64,000 nt of DNA, taken from Flavobacterium sp. Its GTDB lineage: Bacteria; Bacteroidota; Bacteroidia; Flavobacteriales; Flavobacteriaceae. Location: positions 1 to 64,000 of the forward strand of contig JANXVF010000115.1 in the NCBI GenBank assembly GCA_025351785.1, given 5' to 3'. The notes below the pieces were generated by a model, which saw only the letters and a list, made by a program, of their open reading frames with translations, was not told where the DNA came from and did not search any database. The position numbers and the translations under genes are program-made. Of the stretch, positions 53,699 to 62,158 are shown one piece after another. Numbering within the stretch: position 1 is the stretch's first letter; each line of letters begins with the position of its first letter.

Positions 53699-55110
53699 TG
53701 AACGTCAGCGACCTCACGGCGGGCGTGTTCAGCGCCTTGGGCCGGCTGGGCAGCCCCCGCGACGCGGTGTGGTTTGCGCCGGAATGGCGCTCGGCCCGGA
53801 CGGTCCTGGTGGTCAACGGGCTGTGGACCCTGACGCTGCTGCTAAGCATCTTCGCGCACTGGGGCCAGTGGGCGCCCACAGGACTGATGCTCATCCTGTT
53901 GACCCTCGCCCTCTGGAGGAGGTCCAGGCCGGAATGGCTGCTCGGCGCCGCGCTGTTCCTGGGGCCGTGGTTGATCCTCTGGCTGTGGCCGTCCGCTGGT
54001 GTCATCCTGCTGCTGGTCTGGCCGCTAACGGCGCTGACAGCGCTGCGCTTTCTGCTGACCAACCGGGCGTTGAGCTGGACGAACCGGCAATGGCCGCTAG
54101 TGCACACCCAGCTTCCCGGCTGGCAGGCGTACCTGCCCAAAGACGCCCAGGCCGCCCCGGTCGCCCGGGTGCTGGTCAGTCCGGCGGGCGAGACGTTTTT
54201 TCTCGGCCTGACGCGTGGGCACACGGAACTGAAGTACGGCCAGGAACATGTGGTCTGGCGAGGCGTGAACGCCCAGGCGGTGCATGACCTGGTGGAGCGG
54301 GACCAGGGCGTGGTGCAAGGCGGCCAGCATGTCCTGTGGGTGGTGCAGCCCAGTGCTGCGAAGGGGGAGTACCCCCCCAGCCTGGACGGCAGCGTCAGCA
54401 CCGTGATCGCCCCGGCAGCGGGCCTGGCTGCACAGCTTCAGGACTGGTCGGAGATGCGCTCACGGCTCACGTCACCGACCGTCCAGGCTGCCGACATCGG
54501 GCGGCAGACCGAGACCCAGGCCACCCAGGATCTGCGGGACGTACTGAGTGAAAGCTGGACGCTGCGCCAGAACGTGCTGCTGGCCCAGGGGGGCGACGCC
54601 GATCTCGAAGTGACGGCGCCGTCGGGGGCGCGCTACGTAATCGACATCAAGTCGCGGACCGACGTGATGTATCTGGACGCGCCCCTGGGCGGTCGGGCCG
54701 TCTCCTGGCAGGAGATCCACGATCAGGTCGTCCGGGCTTCTCAGCAACTTCAGGGCGAGGCGATCATCTGGCAACCCCGGACCACCGACGAGACCCTGGA
54801 CGTGGTCGGCGACGTCTGGTGTCAACGCGGCGACGCGGCAGCGTTGATGGCGACGCTGCTCTACATCGAGGATTATGACGCCAGAGAGCAAGGCGCTACG
54901 GAGCAGACCGCCGAGGAGCCGGCTCTGTCCCCGTATGAGGTGCTGGGACTCAGCGAAGGGGCCAGCCGGGAGGAGATCAAAGCGGCGTACCGACGCCTGG
55001 CCAAGCAGTACCACCCGGACCGGCTGACCAGTCTGGGCGAGGAGTTCCGCGTCATCGCTGAGCAGAAGATGAAACGCATCAACGCCGCCTACGAAATCCT
55101 GATGGCTTGA
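53698..55110 (+). CDS. Membrane protein with NERD-like nuclease and J domain
   Basis: The 470-residue product has three parts. Residues 30-120 hold several hydrophobic segments ([51 protein letters not shown]). Residues 265-390 resemble a NERD/PD-(D/E)xK domain, with [10 protein letters not shown] (D302) and DIKS (D316, K318) as likely metal-binding and catalytic residues. Residues 411-470 form a J domain with the HPD motif at 439-441. ATG 53698 overlaps the previous stop. A membrane-anchored nuclease fused to a DnaK-recruiting J domain is unusual; it could act on incoming DNA. The middle region 135-260 is unassigned. Confidence 0.78.
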   Translation: MNVSDLTAGVFSALGRLGSPRDAVWFAPEWRSARTVLVVNGLWTLTLLLSIFAHWGQWAPTGLMLILLTLALWRRSRPEWLLGAALFLGPWLILWLWPSAGVILLLVWPLTALTALRFLLTNRALSWTNRQWPLVHTQLPGWQAYLPKDAQAAPVARVLVSPAGETFFLGLTRGHTELKYGQEHVVWRGVNAQAVHDLVERDQGVVQGGQHVLWVVQPSAAKGEYPPSLDGSVSTVIAPAAGLAAQLQDWSEMRSRLTSPTVQAADIGRQTETQATQDLRDVLSESWTLRQNVLLAQGGDADLEVTAPSGARYVIDIKSRTDVMYLDAPLGGRAVSWQEIHDQVVRASQQLQGEAIIWQPRTTDETLDVVGDVWCQRGDAAALMATLLYIEDYDAREQGATEQTAEEPALSPYEVLGLSEGASREEIKAAYRRLAKQYHPDRLTSLGEEFRVIAEQKMKRINAAYEILMA

Positions 55111-55191
55111 CCTGGGTTGAGCGGACGAACGCTGACACAAACCGAATCCCGTTCCTTGGGTTGAGGTCGGGCCGCAGGGCCGCTGACATAA

Positions 55192-55569
55192 TTATTTGGC
55201 GCGAAGTCGCTCCAGCAGGGCGGTGAGCTGCGCGTCGCTCAACTTGAGTGCACGCAGTTGGTCGAGCACGGGGTCCAGCGGATCGGACAGGGGCTCGGGC
55301 GGCGGGGGAGGTACCGCCTGGGGCTCAGGGGTGCCGGACGGGTCGTACTCCAGGATATCGGTGAGCTGCACGTCCTCACCAGTGAGCTTGCGTAAGCTGC
55401 TGATGACCAGCCCTAAGGTTTCCAGATCAACACGGACCGGCTCACTGCCCCGGCGGGCTATGCGGTAAACCGTATTCATTCTGGTGACACCAATGTCTTT
55501 GCCCAGCGCGTAAGCCGTCAATCTGTGGCGCTCGAGATAGTCGGCTAAACGCCAGCGTACATTCGGCAT
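55192..55569 (-). CDS. Cro/CI-like regulator with proline-rich linker
   Basis: The 125-residue product has an N-terminal helix-turn-helix (WRLADYLERHRLTAYALGKD, IGVTRMNTVYRIARRG) resembling short XRE-type regulators of toxin-antitoxin or prophage modules, then a Pro-rich linker (EPQAVPPPPPEPLSDP) and a C-terminal helix. It is divergent from the gene at 55646, and a perfect inverted repeat lies between them. It therefore probably represses that gene and itself. Confidence 0.85.
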   Translation of the reverse strand: MPNVRWRLADYLERHRLTAYALGKDIGVTRMNTVYRIARRGSEPVRVDLETLGLVISSLRKLTGEDVQLTDILEYDPSGTPEPQAVPPPPPEPLSDPLDPVLDQLRALKLSDAQLTALLERLRAK

Positions 55570-55610
55570 AGACCCGTATTTTGCCTGAACACATGAAGAG
55601 GCATCTCGCC

Positions 55611-55642
55611 ATTACCACTTGAAAGATTATAGAAGTGGTAAT
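55611..55642. promoter_or_regulatory. Operator between divergent regulator and unknown gene
   Basis: ATTACCACTT (55611-55620) and AAGTGGTAAT (55633-55642) are perfect 10-bp inverted repeats with a 12-bp spacer. The right arm ends 3 bp before the ATG at 55646, so binding would block the start of transcription or translation. Confidence 0.75.
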
Positions 55643-55645
55643 ACT

Positions 55646-56305
55646 ATGATTCAGGAGGGGCTCCAGCCGGGGGGTTGGATGCCCCTCCATACTCCAACCT
55701 TGAGGTGGACCAGATGCGACGGAACACACGTGCAGGACAGAGTTTCCGTGTGGAGTCCCACCATGCGATTTAACGTCAATCGCGCCCAGCGGCGCTTTCT
55801 CGGCCTGGTCGGCACCGCCTATACGGCGGGCGAGGATTTCCAGGCGGTGCTCGATTTTGGGAACACTGTAGACGTCGGGAACACCTTTCAAATGATCCTT
55901 GAGGCGCCCGGCCAGCTCGTGGGTGGGCCGCTCTTCGGACACCGCAAAGGCGGGGTGATCACCGTGCAGTACGCAGCTCGCAACGGGTACCTCCCCAAGA
56001 CCGCGCCGGACGACCCGCTTGTAGCGGACGAATCGTATGTGCTGGGCTGGGCCGATTGCCTGAGCAGGATTCACGGCACCGCCTGCGACTGGGTTGGCAA
56101 CTGGATGGTGTATCCAGACCGCGAGCTTCCCGAACTGGCCACTGATCTGCTCTGGGTGGAGCGGGCCCGGCAAACCCGGCTGATCGATCAACTCCACCTG
56201 CTGATGGTGGTGGGCTGGAATGACGCCCGTGTCACGGCCCGCGGCTACACCTATGACCACCACACGGGGCAGGTGGGGGGGATGGGGGCAGTGGAAGCTG
56301 AATAG
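55646..56305 (+). CDS. Unknown protein controlled by divergent regulator
   Basis: The 219-residue soluble product contains TMRFNVNRAQRRFLGLVGTA, LFGHRKGGVITVQYAARNGY and LLWVERARQTRLIDQLHLLM. I do not recognise a family. The segment ending DWVGNWMVYPDRELPELATD could be an enzymatic core, but no catalytic motif is certain. ATG 55646 is chosen because the operator ends just before it; a longer frame from 55619 would start inside the operator. The pairing of a small regulator with an unknown gene across one operator fits a two-gene accessory module. Confidence 0.7.
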   Translation: MIQEGLQPGGWMPLHTPTLRWTRCDGTHVQDRVSVWSPTMRFNVNRAQRRFLGLVGTAYTAGEDFQAVLDFGNTVDVGNTFQMILEAPGQLVGGPLFGHRKGGVITVQYAARNGYLPKTAPDDPLVADESYVLGWADCLSRIHGTACDWVGNWMVYPDRELPELATDLLWVERARQTRLIDQLHLLMVVGWNDARVTARGYTYDHHTGQVGGMGAVEAE

Positions 56306-56594
56306 GTTCCCTGACATCGCGACGAGGCGTTGACCTCAACACCACAGCGTATCGGCGAGCCGGGCGTGGCACTTGACCTGCTGGGTGAGCGCTGCTCCTG
56401 GCGGTAGAGCAGTGGATCACCGGCGATCTCGTTGAATGCTGTTCGAGCCCTGCCCGAGCGAGACTGGACTCGCCCAACTTGAACCTCGACCTCCGACTGC
56501 GGATCTTCTTCACTCACGCTGAAGTTCTGCGCCAGCATGACTGTTCACTCGCTGATGCCGGGAGCAACTCCCCGGCCTGAATGCTGTTCAAATC
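56306..56594. other. Gap between unknown gene and helicase
   Basis: I see no gene here. A weak stem-loop (CCGGGAG...CTCCCCGG near 56560-56578) could terminate either of the convergent genes. Confidence 0.4.
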
Positions 56595-58547
56595 TTACTG
56601 TGGCCGCTTTAGACCAGTCAGCGGTATCCGCCGGACCAGACCGTCCGATCTTCGTGCCGAGACAGCGGTTTCGTTGCTCTGCACGTCATCGATTCCAAGT
56701 AGGTCTGCCAGGTATCGCCGTCGGTCGGCTGCGATGTGTCTGGCTGAAATGTCGCGGATGTAGCGTCCGATCGATGGTGAGGCTCTCAGATCCCGAGCGA
56801 GCTCTACGTCACGGTCACGCTCTACGCCTTCATCGGTGAACGCCGATTCCAGCCGACGGATTCGGGAGATCACCTTATGGTCAAAAGCGACCTGGTACGC
56901 TTCACAGCACTCAGGGTGGAGAAGGGCGATCAGATCGCGGGTCGAGCGGGTGATGGCCACATAGCGTAGGCGGACCTCCTCCTGTCGTTCTTCGTCGGTG
57001 CGAAAGAGAGGGCTGGGCCGGTTGCCCGCGTCCCACAGCACGACCCTTGACCATTGCCGACCTTTGGCCGCGTGGATGGTGCTGACGAGCACCTCCTGCG
57101 CCGCTGCGGGTGCCTGCGGCTCCAGGCGGCGCAGGAGATCTTCGGTGGACTGTGCGTTGAAACAGTGGTGCCGCGCGAGCGCCTGATCTCGACGACGAGG
57201 AAAGCGGTTGCTCAGGAAGCCGGGGAGGTCGTTCAGAGATCCTTGCCAGCCTTCGAGGGCCTGCCAGAAGTTGAGGAGAGGGCTTCTGAGACGGAGCACC
57301 TTGGGCAACGCCTCCACACGGCGGCGGGTGTGCCAGGCCGAGTGCAGCAGGTCGCGGTCTTGAACGCTCAGGTTCGCCGTCAGATCTCTGAGGAGCAGCA
57401 GTGGGTTCGGACCCTGCGGCTGGTGTTGTCCAGCCAGAAACTTGACCACCGGCCAGAGCACCTCACGGCAGTAGGGATCAGGCTCGCGGCGCTGCTCGGC
57501 GGACGAGTGCACCACCAGCAGCGTCTCCCGCAGGAAGGCCGTGATGTCTTCCACCTCACTGTTGGTCGCGGCCAGGACCGCGACCGGTTCGTCCAAGGTA
57601 TCTCGCCGGTCCACCAGCTCCTGAACCACGCGCTGGAGAACGGTGATCAGGTGCAGGTGCGATCCACGGTGCACCCGGAGAGCGCCCTGAAACCCCTGAC
57701 CGGGAACCATGACCTGCCCCGTCAGCGCTTCGGCGACCAGGGTGTGCTGCGCCGGACACCGGTAGCTGATCTCCATGTCGTGGCGATTGTCGGCTCGGTC
57801 CATAAATCCCCGGATGATGTCCGGCGTGGCGCCCTGAAACCCGAAGATCGCCTGATTGACGTCCCCAACGGTCAGCAAGGCATGATCGCCAGCCAGTTGC
57901 TCGATCAGCTCCGCCTGAAGAGGCGAGATGTCCTGAACCTCGTCCACGATCAGGTGGTCAAACTGGCTCCGGAGCAATTCGAGCGCCTGCGGTTGGCGTT
58001 CCCAGTACGTCTGTGTTTCTTGGAGCAGCTGAGTAAACCTCAGATGCCGCTTTGGTTCCTGCTCGTGGTCAAGCTGCTGGATGAGCTGCTCGGCTGCCGT
58101 TCTCAATTGCTGGTGGTCCGCGCTGAGCGCTTCGAGGGGCTGCTGCCAGGTCTGCTCCAGAATCTGCGGCAACTTGTTACGGTACTGGCCGTAGCGGAGG
58201 TGAAGTTCTGCGAGAATGTCCCGCCAAAGCGGTTCCTGATCGTTCAGGACGGTGACGAGCTGGTGACCCCCGAGTTGATCTAGGCAAAAGGCATGCAGGG
58301 TGGTCACCTGACAGTTCAGTTTCGCTCTGCCCAGACGCTCAGCGAGCTCTCTCTGCGCCGCCTTGCTGAAGACCACAAACCAGATGCGCCGGGCTTTGAC
58401 GCCCTGCCCGATCAGGTAGTGGGCGCGGTCGATCAACACCTTGGTCTTGCCCGCTCCCGCGACGGCCTGGACGTGGGTGCGCCGGACAGTCGGGGCGGTC
58501 CGAATCTGTTCCTGCACGGCGCTCAAGGTTAGGGGGAGCGGCGTCAT
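56595..58547 (-). CDS. UvrD/Rep-like superfamily 1 helicase
   Basis: The 650-residue product is an SF1A DNA helicase. Walker A is GAGKT at 31-35 (AVAGAGKTKVLIDRAHYL), motif Ia includes FVVFSKAAQRELAERL, motif II is DEVQD at 202-206, motif III is GDVNQAIFGFQGA, and motifs V/VI are STIHAAKGRQWSRVV and RLRYVAITRSTRDL. UvrD and PcrA are longer (over 700 residues); this one has shortened 1B/2B regions. Its ATG overlaps the end of the tandem transposase-like gene by 4 bp (58544-58547), so the two proteins are made together. It probably unwinds DNA for its partner; defence, transposition or repair roles are all possible. Confidence 0.92.
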   Translation of the reverse strand: MTPLPLTLSAVQEQIRTAPTVRRTHVQAVAGAGKTKVLIDRAHYLIGQGVKARRIWFVVFSKAAQRELAERLGRAKLNCQVTTLHAFCLDQLGGHQLVTVLNDQEPLWRDILAELHLRYGQYRNKLPQILEQTWQQPLEALSADHQQLRTAAEQLIQQLDHEQEPKRHLRFTQLLQETQTYWERQPQALELLRSQFDHLIVDEVQDISPLQAELIEQLAGDHALLTVGDVNQAIFGFQGATPDIIRGFMDRADNRHDMEISYRCPAQHTLVAEALTGQVMVPGQGFQGALRVHRGSHLHLITVLQRVVQELVDRRDTLDEPVAVLAATNSEVEDITAFLRETLLVVHSSAEQRREPDPYCREVLWPVVKFLAGQHQPQGPNPLLLLRDLTANLSVQDRDLLHSAWHTRRRVEALPKVLRLRSPLLNFWQALEGWQGSLNDLPGFLSNRFPRRRDQALARHHCFNAQSTEDLLRRLEPQAPAAAQEVLVSTIHAAKGRQWSRVVLWDAGNRPSPLFRTDEERQEEVRLRYVAITRSTRDLIALLHPECCEAYQVAFDHKVISRIRRLESAFTDEGVERDRDVELARDLRASPSIGRYIRDISARHIAADRRRYLADLLGIDDVQSNETAVSARRSDGLVRRIPLTGLKRPQ

Positions 58548-61021
58548 GGCCTCCTTCTGAGGACGTGCCGCGCGGAGGAGCGCAGAAACTCGAAATCGGG
58601 CTGTGCGGCAGCGGGATGCTCGTTGAGCGAGCGGATGAGGCGGCGGGAAGCCGCTAGGCTGATGCCCTGCTCCGCTTGAAGACGCAGGCCAGCGATAACC
58701 GCGTCTTGGTGATCGTCCAGTATCCGTCGCACGTTTGTAAGGGTCGCCTCAAGGGTGCGGACGCCGACGCGCTGGGTATCAGTATCACTGACGATGTGCC
58801 ATGTCTTGGAAAGCCAGTCAGTCATGGCTGGCCGAATCTCCTTTGCCCGTTTTGCTGGCAGTTTGAAAATCTCGCGCAGGGCCTCAATGTGGTCGGTCGC
58901 CACGGTCAGTGCAGGAAATCGCCCGAGCAGGGCCGTGCGTTTCGCGAGCAGGGGTTCCTGCATACGCTTGTCGTCCCGTCTGCGGTAGTTCGCCGGATGG
59001 GCCAGGACGACGAACCGGTGTCGGTGGAGTTCGGGCGCGCGCCTGGCGGCGACCGGAAGCGACGCCGTGACCTGCCAGAGCACGTCCCGCAAGACCCGGT
59101 GGGCGGCGTTCATGACCGTGAAACGGTCGGCCAGGACGCTCAGGTGGCCGGGGATGTGATCAGCCCACATTAGGTCCCCCACCATCACCTGTTGCAGGCC
59201 TCGCCGGTGGGCCACGGTCAACCACTCGCGCAGTTGCCGGACGGCCTCGTCGAATCGGTCCTGGGGAGCTCCTTCGAGGATGTCGACCAGTGTTCCGGCT
59301 GCCGGGTCGGTGATCACCCAGCGGTGCTGTCCGCGCCAGCGCCAGCGCTGAAGGCCGATCAGCGGCGGCGGATACAGGCCGAGCAGATAGGACGCGGCGT
59401 CGCCCACTACGGCGGCAGTCGCTGTGCGCAGGCGGCTCACGGGGACACCGGTCATCCGGTGCAGGGTGCGCAACCCAAGTCCTTCCCGGCGCCAGGCTAG
59501 CACGTCGGTGTAGAGCTGCCGGGTCATCCCCTGCTCGGTGTCGACCGTCGCCCTGCTGTGGGAGCCGCAGGTCCGGCAAGTGGTCTCGGCCTGCTGCACG
59601 GCGATCTTCACGGGGGAGTCACCGACCGGGCAGGCCCACACCGTGCCCTGAAAGCGCCAGACCATCGCCAGCTCGGTGGCCGCTGCACCGCAGCGGCAGG
59701 CGGGAACGGCGGGTCGGACCTGGGCGCTCAGGTGCAGGCGCGAGGTGGGCTGTGCGTTCATGCGGTGCATGACCCGAACCCACAGACGGTTGAAGTGGCC
59801 CTGCTGGTCTTCGTCTTCCTCGGCGAAGGTGTTGCGGCGGGCGTGCCCGCTGGTCAGCAGCAGCTTCCTGATCTTGCCGTTGGCCGCCTCCAGTCGTCCC
59901 GAGGACGGTCGGCGGCGGCCAGGCAGGGCCAGCGCCGGATCGAAGTAATGGAGCATCTCGGTGCGCCAGTGGTGCAGTAGGTAGTCCAGGCGTCCGAAGG
60001 GTCGCCCGCTTCCGAGGTTGGCGTTTTGAAACTGCCACTGGACCTGTGCCCGCTGCCAACTCCAGTCGAGGATGCGCTGCTCGGCCTGGGCGACGCCCTC
60101 GCTCCGCCAGATCTCAGCAGCTTGCGCCGCCAGCGAAACGAGAGCCGTCAGGGCCTGGAGGTGCTCCTCGCTCGCGCCGTCCACCGTTAGATTCACCCCA
60201 CCCTCACCGTGCGCTTTCAGCGCGTGAGCGACCACCTGCTGCACCTGCCTGGGTCGGTGGGCGCCGGGTAGCAGGATCAGTCGGGCCGCGTCGCGCAGAT
60301 CCTCGCTGATCTTGGCCTGGATGTGGAACCGGTCGCAGACGTGCCGCAACCCCGGCCCGTATACCGTGCGGAGAACGTCGCGAAATGGTCCCCACATATC
60401 GGTGACGACAATCGGCGGCGTGGTGCGGTACGTGTTCATGTCGGTGAGGAATGCTCGCAACGTCTCCGGTTCCCGGTCAGGGAGCAACTCGAGCAACTGT
60501 CCGGTCACCAGATCAACGATGACGCACAGAACCCGGCCTCGCCAGAAAATCTCATCGATACCGAGGTGGGTAAGCGTGGCCCAATGCTGAGTGGACCGTG
60601 GACGGTAGAGCAGATCCTCGACGATGGCGCCGAGCAGCAGGCGCAGGCCATGGAGTTTGACGCCGCACCACACCGCCAGGGTAGTTGCCGGTGCGCCGCG
60701 AAGATACCGGTCGGTGAGCAGCTCGACCAGGCGAACCGTCATCCGGGGCCGTTTACCGGCTACAGCCGCCGCCCGTAGCCCTGCCCAGAGATCATGCTGG
60801 GAGCACCCGGCGGCGCACGACCAGCGTTGCGCCGTGATGGCGAGCCGGGTGGGTCGACGGCCCCACGGAACGTCGGATAACTTGATGGAGACACGACCGT
60901 CCCGCCGAAGCTGCCGTCCGCAGCCGCAGAAGCCGTGTTCGGCGTCGAGGGTGCAGGTAACCTGGCCGTCCGTTTCCCCGGTGATGGTCAACCTGGGATA
61001 GCCGGGCACGGTGGTCAGCAT
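58544..61021 (-). CDS. Protein with two ISL3-transposase-like halves
   Basis: This 825-residue product is about twice the size of an ISL3 transposase. The first half has a Cys-rich finger (FCGCGRQLRRDG... CAAGCSQ), a helix region and a DDE core: D156 in HLGIDEIFWRGR, D208 in VVTDMWGPFRD, CDRFHIQAKI, and E378 in LEAANGKIRKLL. The second half repeats the order: Cys442/444/464/482/485 fingers, a helix-turn-helix (GLGLRTLHRMTGVPVSRLRT), then GLQRWRWRG, with Gln558 where the first Asp should be, VMVGDLMWADH (D616) and ADRFTVMNAAHRV. The second core has lost the first catalytic residue and the Glu. The gene is followed, with a 4-bp overlap, by a UvrD-like helicase. No inverted terminal repeats are visible around the pair, so it may be a domesticated transposase. 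Confidence 0.85.
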   Translation of the reverse strand: MLTTVPGYPRLTITGETDGQVTCTLDAEHGFCGCGRQLRRDGRVSIKLSDVPWGRRPTRLAITAQRWSCAAGCSQHDLWAGLRAAAVAGKRPRMTVRLVELLTDRYLRGAPATTLAVWCGVKLHGLRLLLGAIVEDLLYRPRSTQHWATLTHLGIDEIFWRGRVLCVIVDLVTGQLLELLPDREPETLRAFLTDMNTYRTTPPIVVTDMWGPFRDVLRTVYGPGLRHVCDRFHIQAKISEDLRDAARLILLPGAHRPRQVQQVVAHALKAHGEGGVNLTVDGASEEHLQALTALVSLAAQAAEIWRSEGVAQAEQRILDWSWQRAQVQWQFQNANLGSGRPFGRLDYLLHHWRTEMLHYFDPALALPGRRRPSSGRLEAANGKIRKLLLTSGHARRNTFAEEDEDQQGHFNRLWVRVMHRMNAQPTSRLHLSAQVRPAVPACRCGAAATELAMVWRFQGTVWACPVGDSPVKIAVQQAETTCRTCGSHSRATVDTEQGMTRQLYTDVLAWRREGLGLRTLHRMTGVPVSRLRTATAAVVGDAASYLLGLYPPPLIGLQRWRWRGQHRWVITDPAAGTLVDILEGAPQDRFDEAVRQLREWLTVAHRRGLQQVMVGDLMWADHIPGHLSVLADRFTVMNAAHRVLRDVLWQVTASLPVAARRAPELHRHRFVVLAHPANYRRRDDKRMQEPLLAKRTALLGRFPALTVATDHIEALREIFKLPAKRAKEIRPAMTDWLSKTWHIVSDTDTQRVGVRTLEATLTNVRRILDDHQDAVIAGLRLQAEQGISLAASRRLIRSLNEHPAAAQPDFEFLRSSARHVLRRRP

Positions 61022-61558
61022 CGCCCCGCACTGTACGCGGCGGGACGAGCATAGAGTCGGTAGAGTTTTTGGATTAAGAACTGATTAAAGCTCAGGCGGT
61101 AGCGCTTGCCCAACTAGTTAGAGGTGCAAAAAAAGAGATAAACATCTTAAAATACCTAGACAGCCAGAGATAATCGTGGTGGAATATATCGAAGAGAAGA
61201 TGTCACAATTACTTCTTCCCCCTCCCGCCCTATCCTTCTCTCCCCACTCAAACCACCACCGAGCTAAGGCAAACGACCAGGCTGAACGAAGGCCTCACCT
61301 CAGGTTGGCGGCGTAGGCCCTCCGACCACTGGTCGCACACCACGCTTTGTCCTGTAGTTACTGCGTCGGCATCGGTGGCTGGACGGCTCGCGCTGTCAGT
61401 CCTTTCCCGTCACGATATTTGAAACCAAAACATATGGTTCTGCATCACCAGCTTATATATATTCTAGCAGGTTAGGGAAGGTAATTGTGTCGTCGGTTCG
61501 CCGTCTCAGGCAGTTTTTTCTCACCATGATGTCAGATCGGTTCCCTAAAATGAAACAC
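61022..61558. other. AT-richer intergenic region upstream of both operons
   Basis: No gene is supported. The region is less GC rich than its surroundings and lies between the divergent transposase-like/helicase operon and the AbiE pair. Near the right end TAAAAT (61546-61551) precedes the abiEi ATG by 7 nt. A weak resemblance to an IS6 terminus (CTAAGGCAAACGACC, about 61264-61278) may be chance. Confidence 0.5.
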
Positions 61559-62158
61559 ATGTCGGGCACAGCCTCCTCCACCAGCATCCACAGCCAGGTC
61601 CAACGCTTCGCACTGGCCCAGCCGACCGGCACACCCTTCGGGATCGCCGACCTGCCCCGGTCGTTGCAACGGCGGTCCGCTGCGGTCTATCAGGCCCTCT
61701 CGCGGCTGGTGCAGGCGGGGGCGCTCTCCCGGGTGCTGCGCGGACTGTACGTTGTCCCCCAGCAGACCATCTTCGGGGAGGCCCCGCCAGCAGTCAGTCG
61801 GGTCGTCGCGGCCTACGCCCACCTCCACCACCTGCGCCTGGGCGTCCACGGAGCGGTCGTGCTCAACGAGCTGGGGCTCTCCACCCAGGTGCCGGGCCGG
61901 GCGCTCTACCTCGCCTCCATCCACCGGCCCCGGCAGCTCGAACTCGCTGCCGGTCCGGTGACGCTCGCTCCGGCCCCGAAAGCGGTGCTGGCGGCGCTGG
62001 GCACACCCGCCGAGGCGCTGGTAGCCGGGCTGAGCTACCTGGGGCGGCAACAACGAGGGGCGGGCCTCGCCCTAGTCGCGCGGCTAGGTGAAGTGGCTTG
62101 GACGGCGGCGCGAACCCTACCCTTGCCCCGCTGGATGAAACGCCTGTTGCCCGGATGA
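61559..62158 (+). CDS. abiEi: AbiEi-type antitoxin / transcriptional regulator
   Basis: The 199-residue product resembles AbiEi antitoxins: an N-terminal winged helix (FGIADLPRSLQRRSAAVYQA, LSRLVQAGALSRVLRGLYVV) and a C-terminal domain (GVHGAVVLNELGLSTQVPGR, PKAVLAALGTPAEALVAGL). AbiEi represses its own operon and counteracts AbiEii. ATG 61559 is chosen because TAAAAT ends 7 nt before it, a leaderless layout; a GTG at 61487 would add 24 residues. Its stop overlaps the abiEii start (ATGA). Confidence 0.87.
   Translation: MSGTASSTSIHSQVQRFALAQPTGTPFGIADLPRSLQRRSAAVYQALSRLVQAGALSRVLRGLYVVPQQTIFGEAPPAVSRVVAAYAHLHHLRLGVHGAVVLNELGLSTQVPGRALYLASIHRPRQLELAAGPVTLAPAPKAVLAALGTPAEALVAGLSYLGRQQRGAGLALVARLGEVAWTAARTLPLPRWMKRLLPG

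Noticed and set aside
57054..58283. 409-codon plus-strand open frame
   Set aside because: It is antisense to the UvrD-like helicase, whose motifs are unambiguous.
61264..61278. IS6-like terminus CTAAGGCAAACGACC
   Set aside because: The match is short and has no neighbouring transposase-like sequence, so it may be chance.
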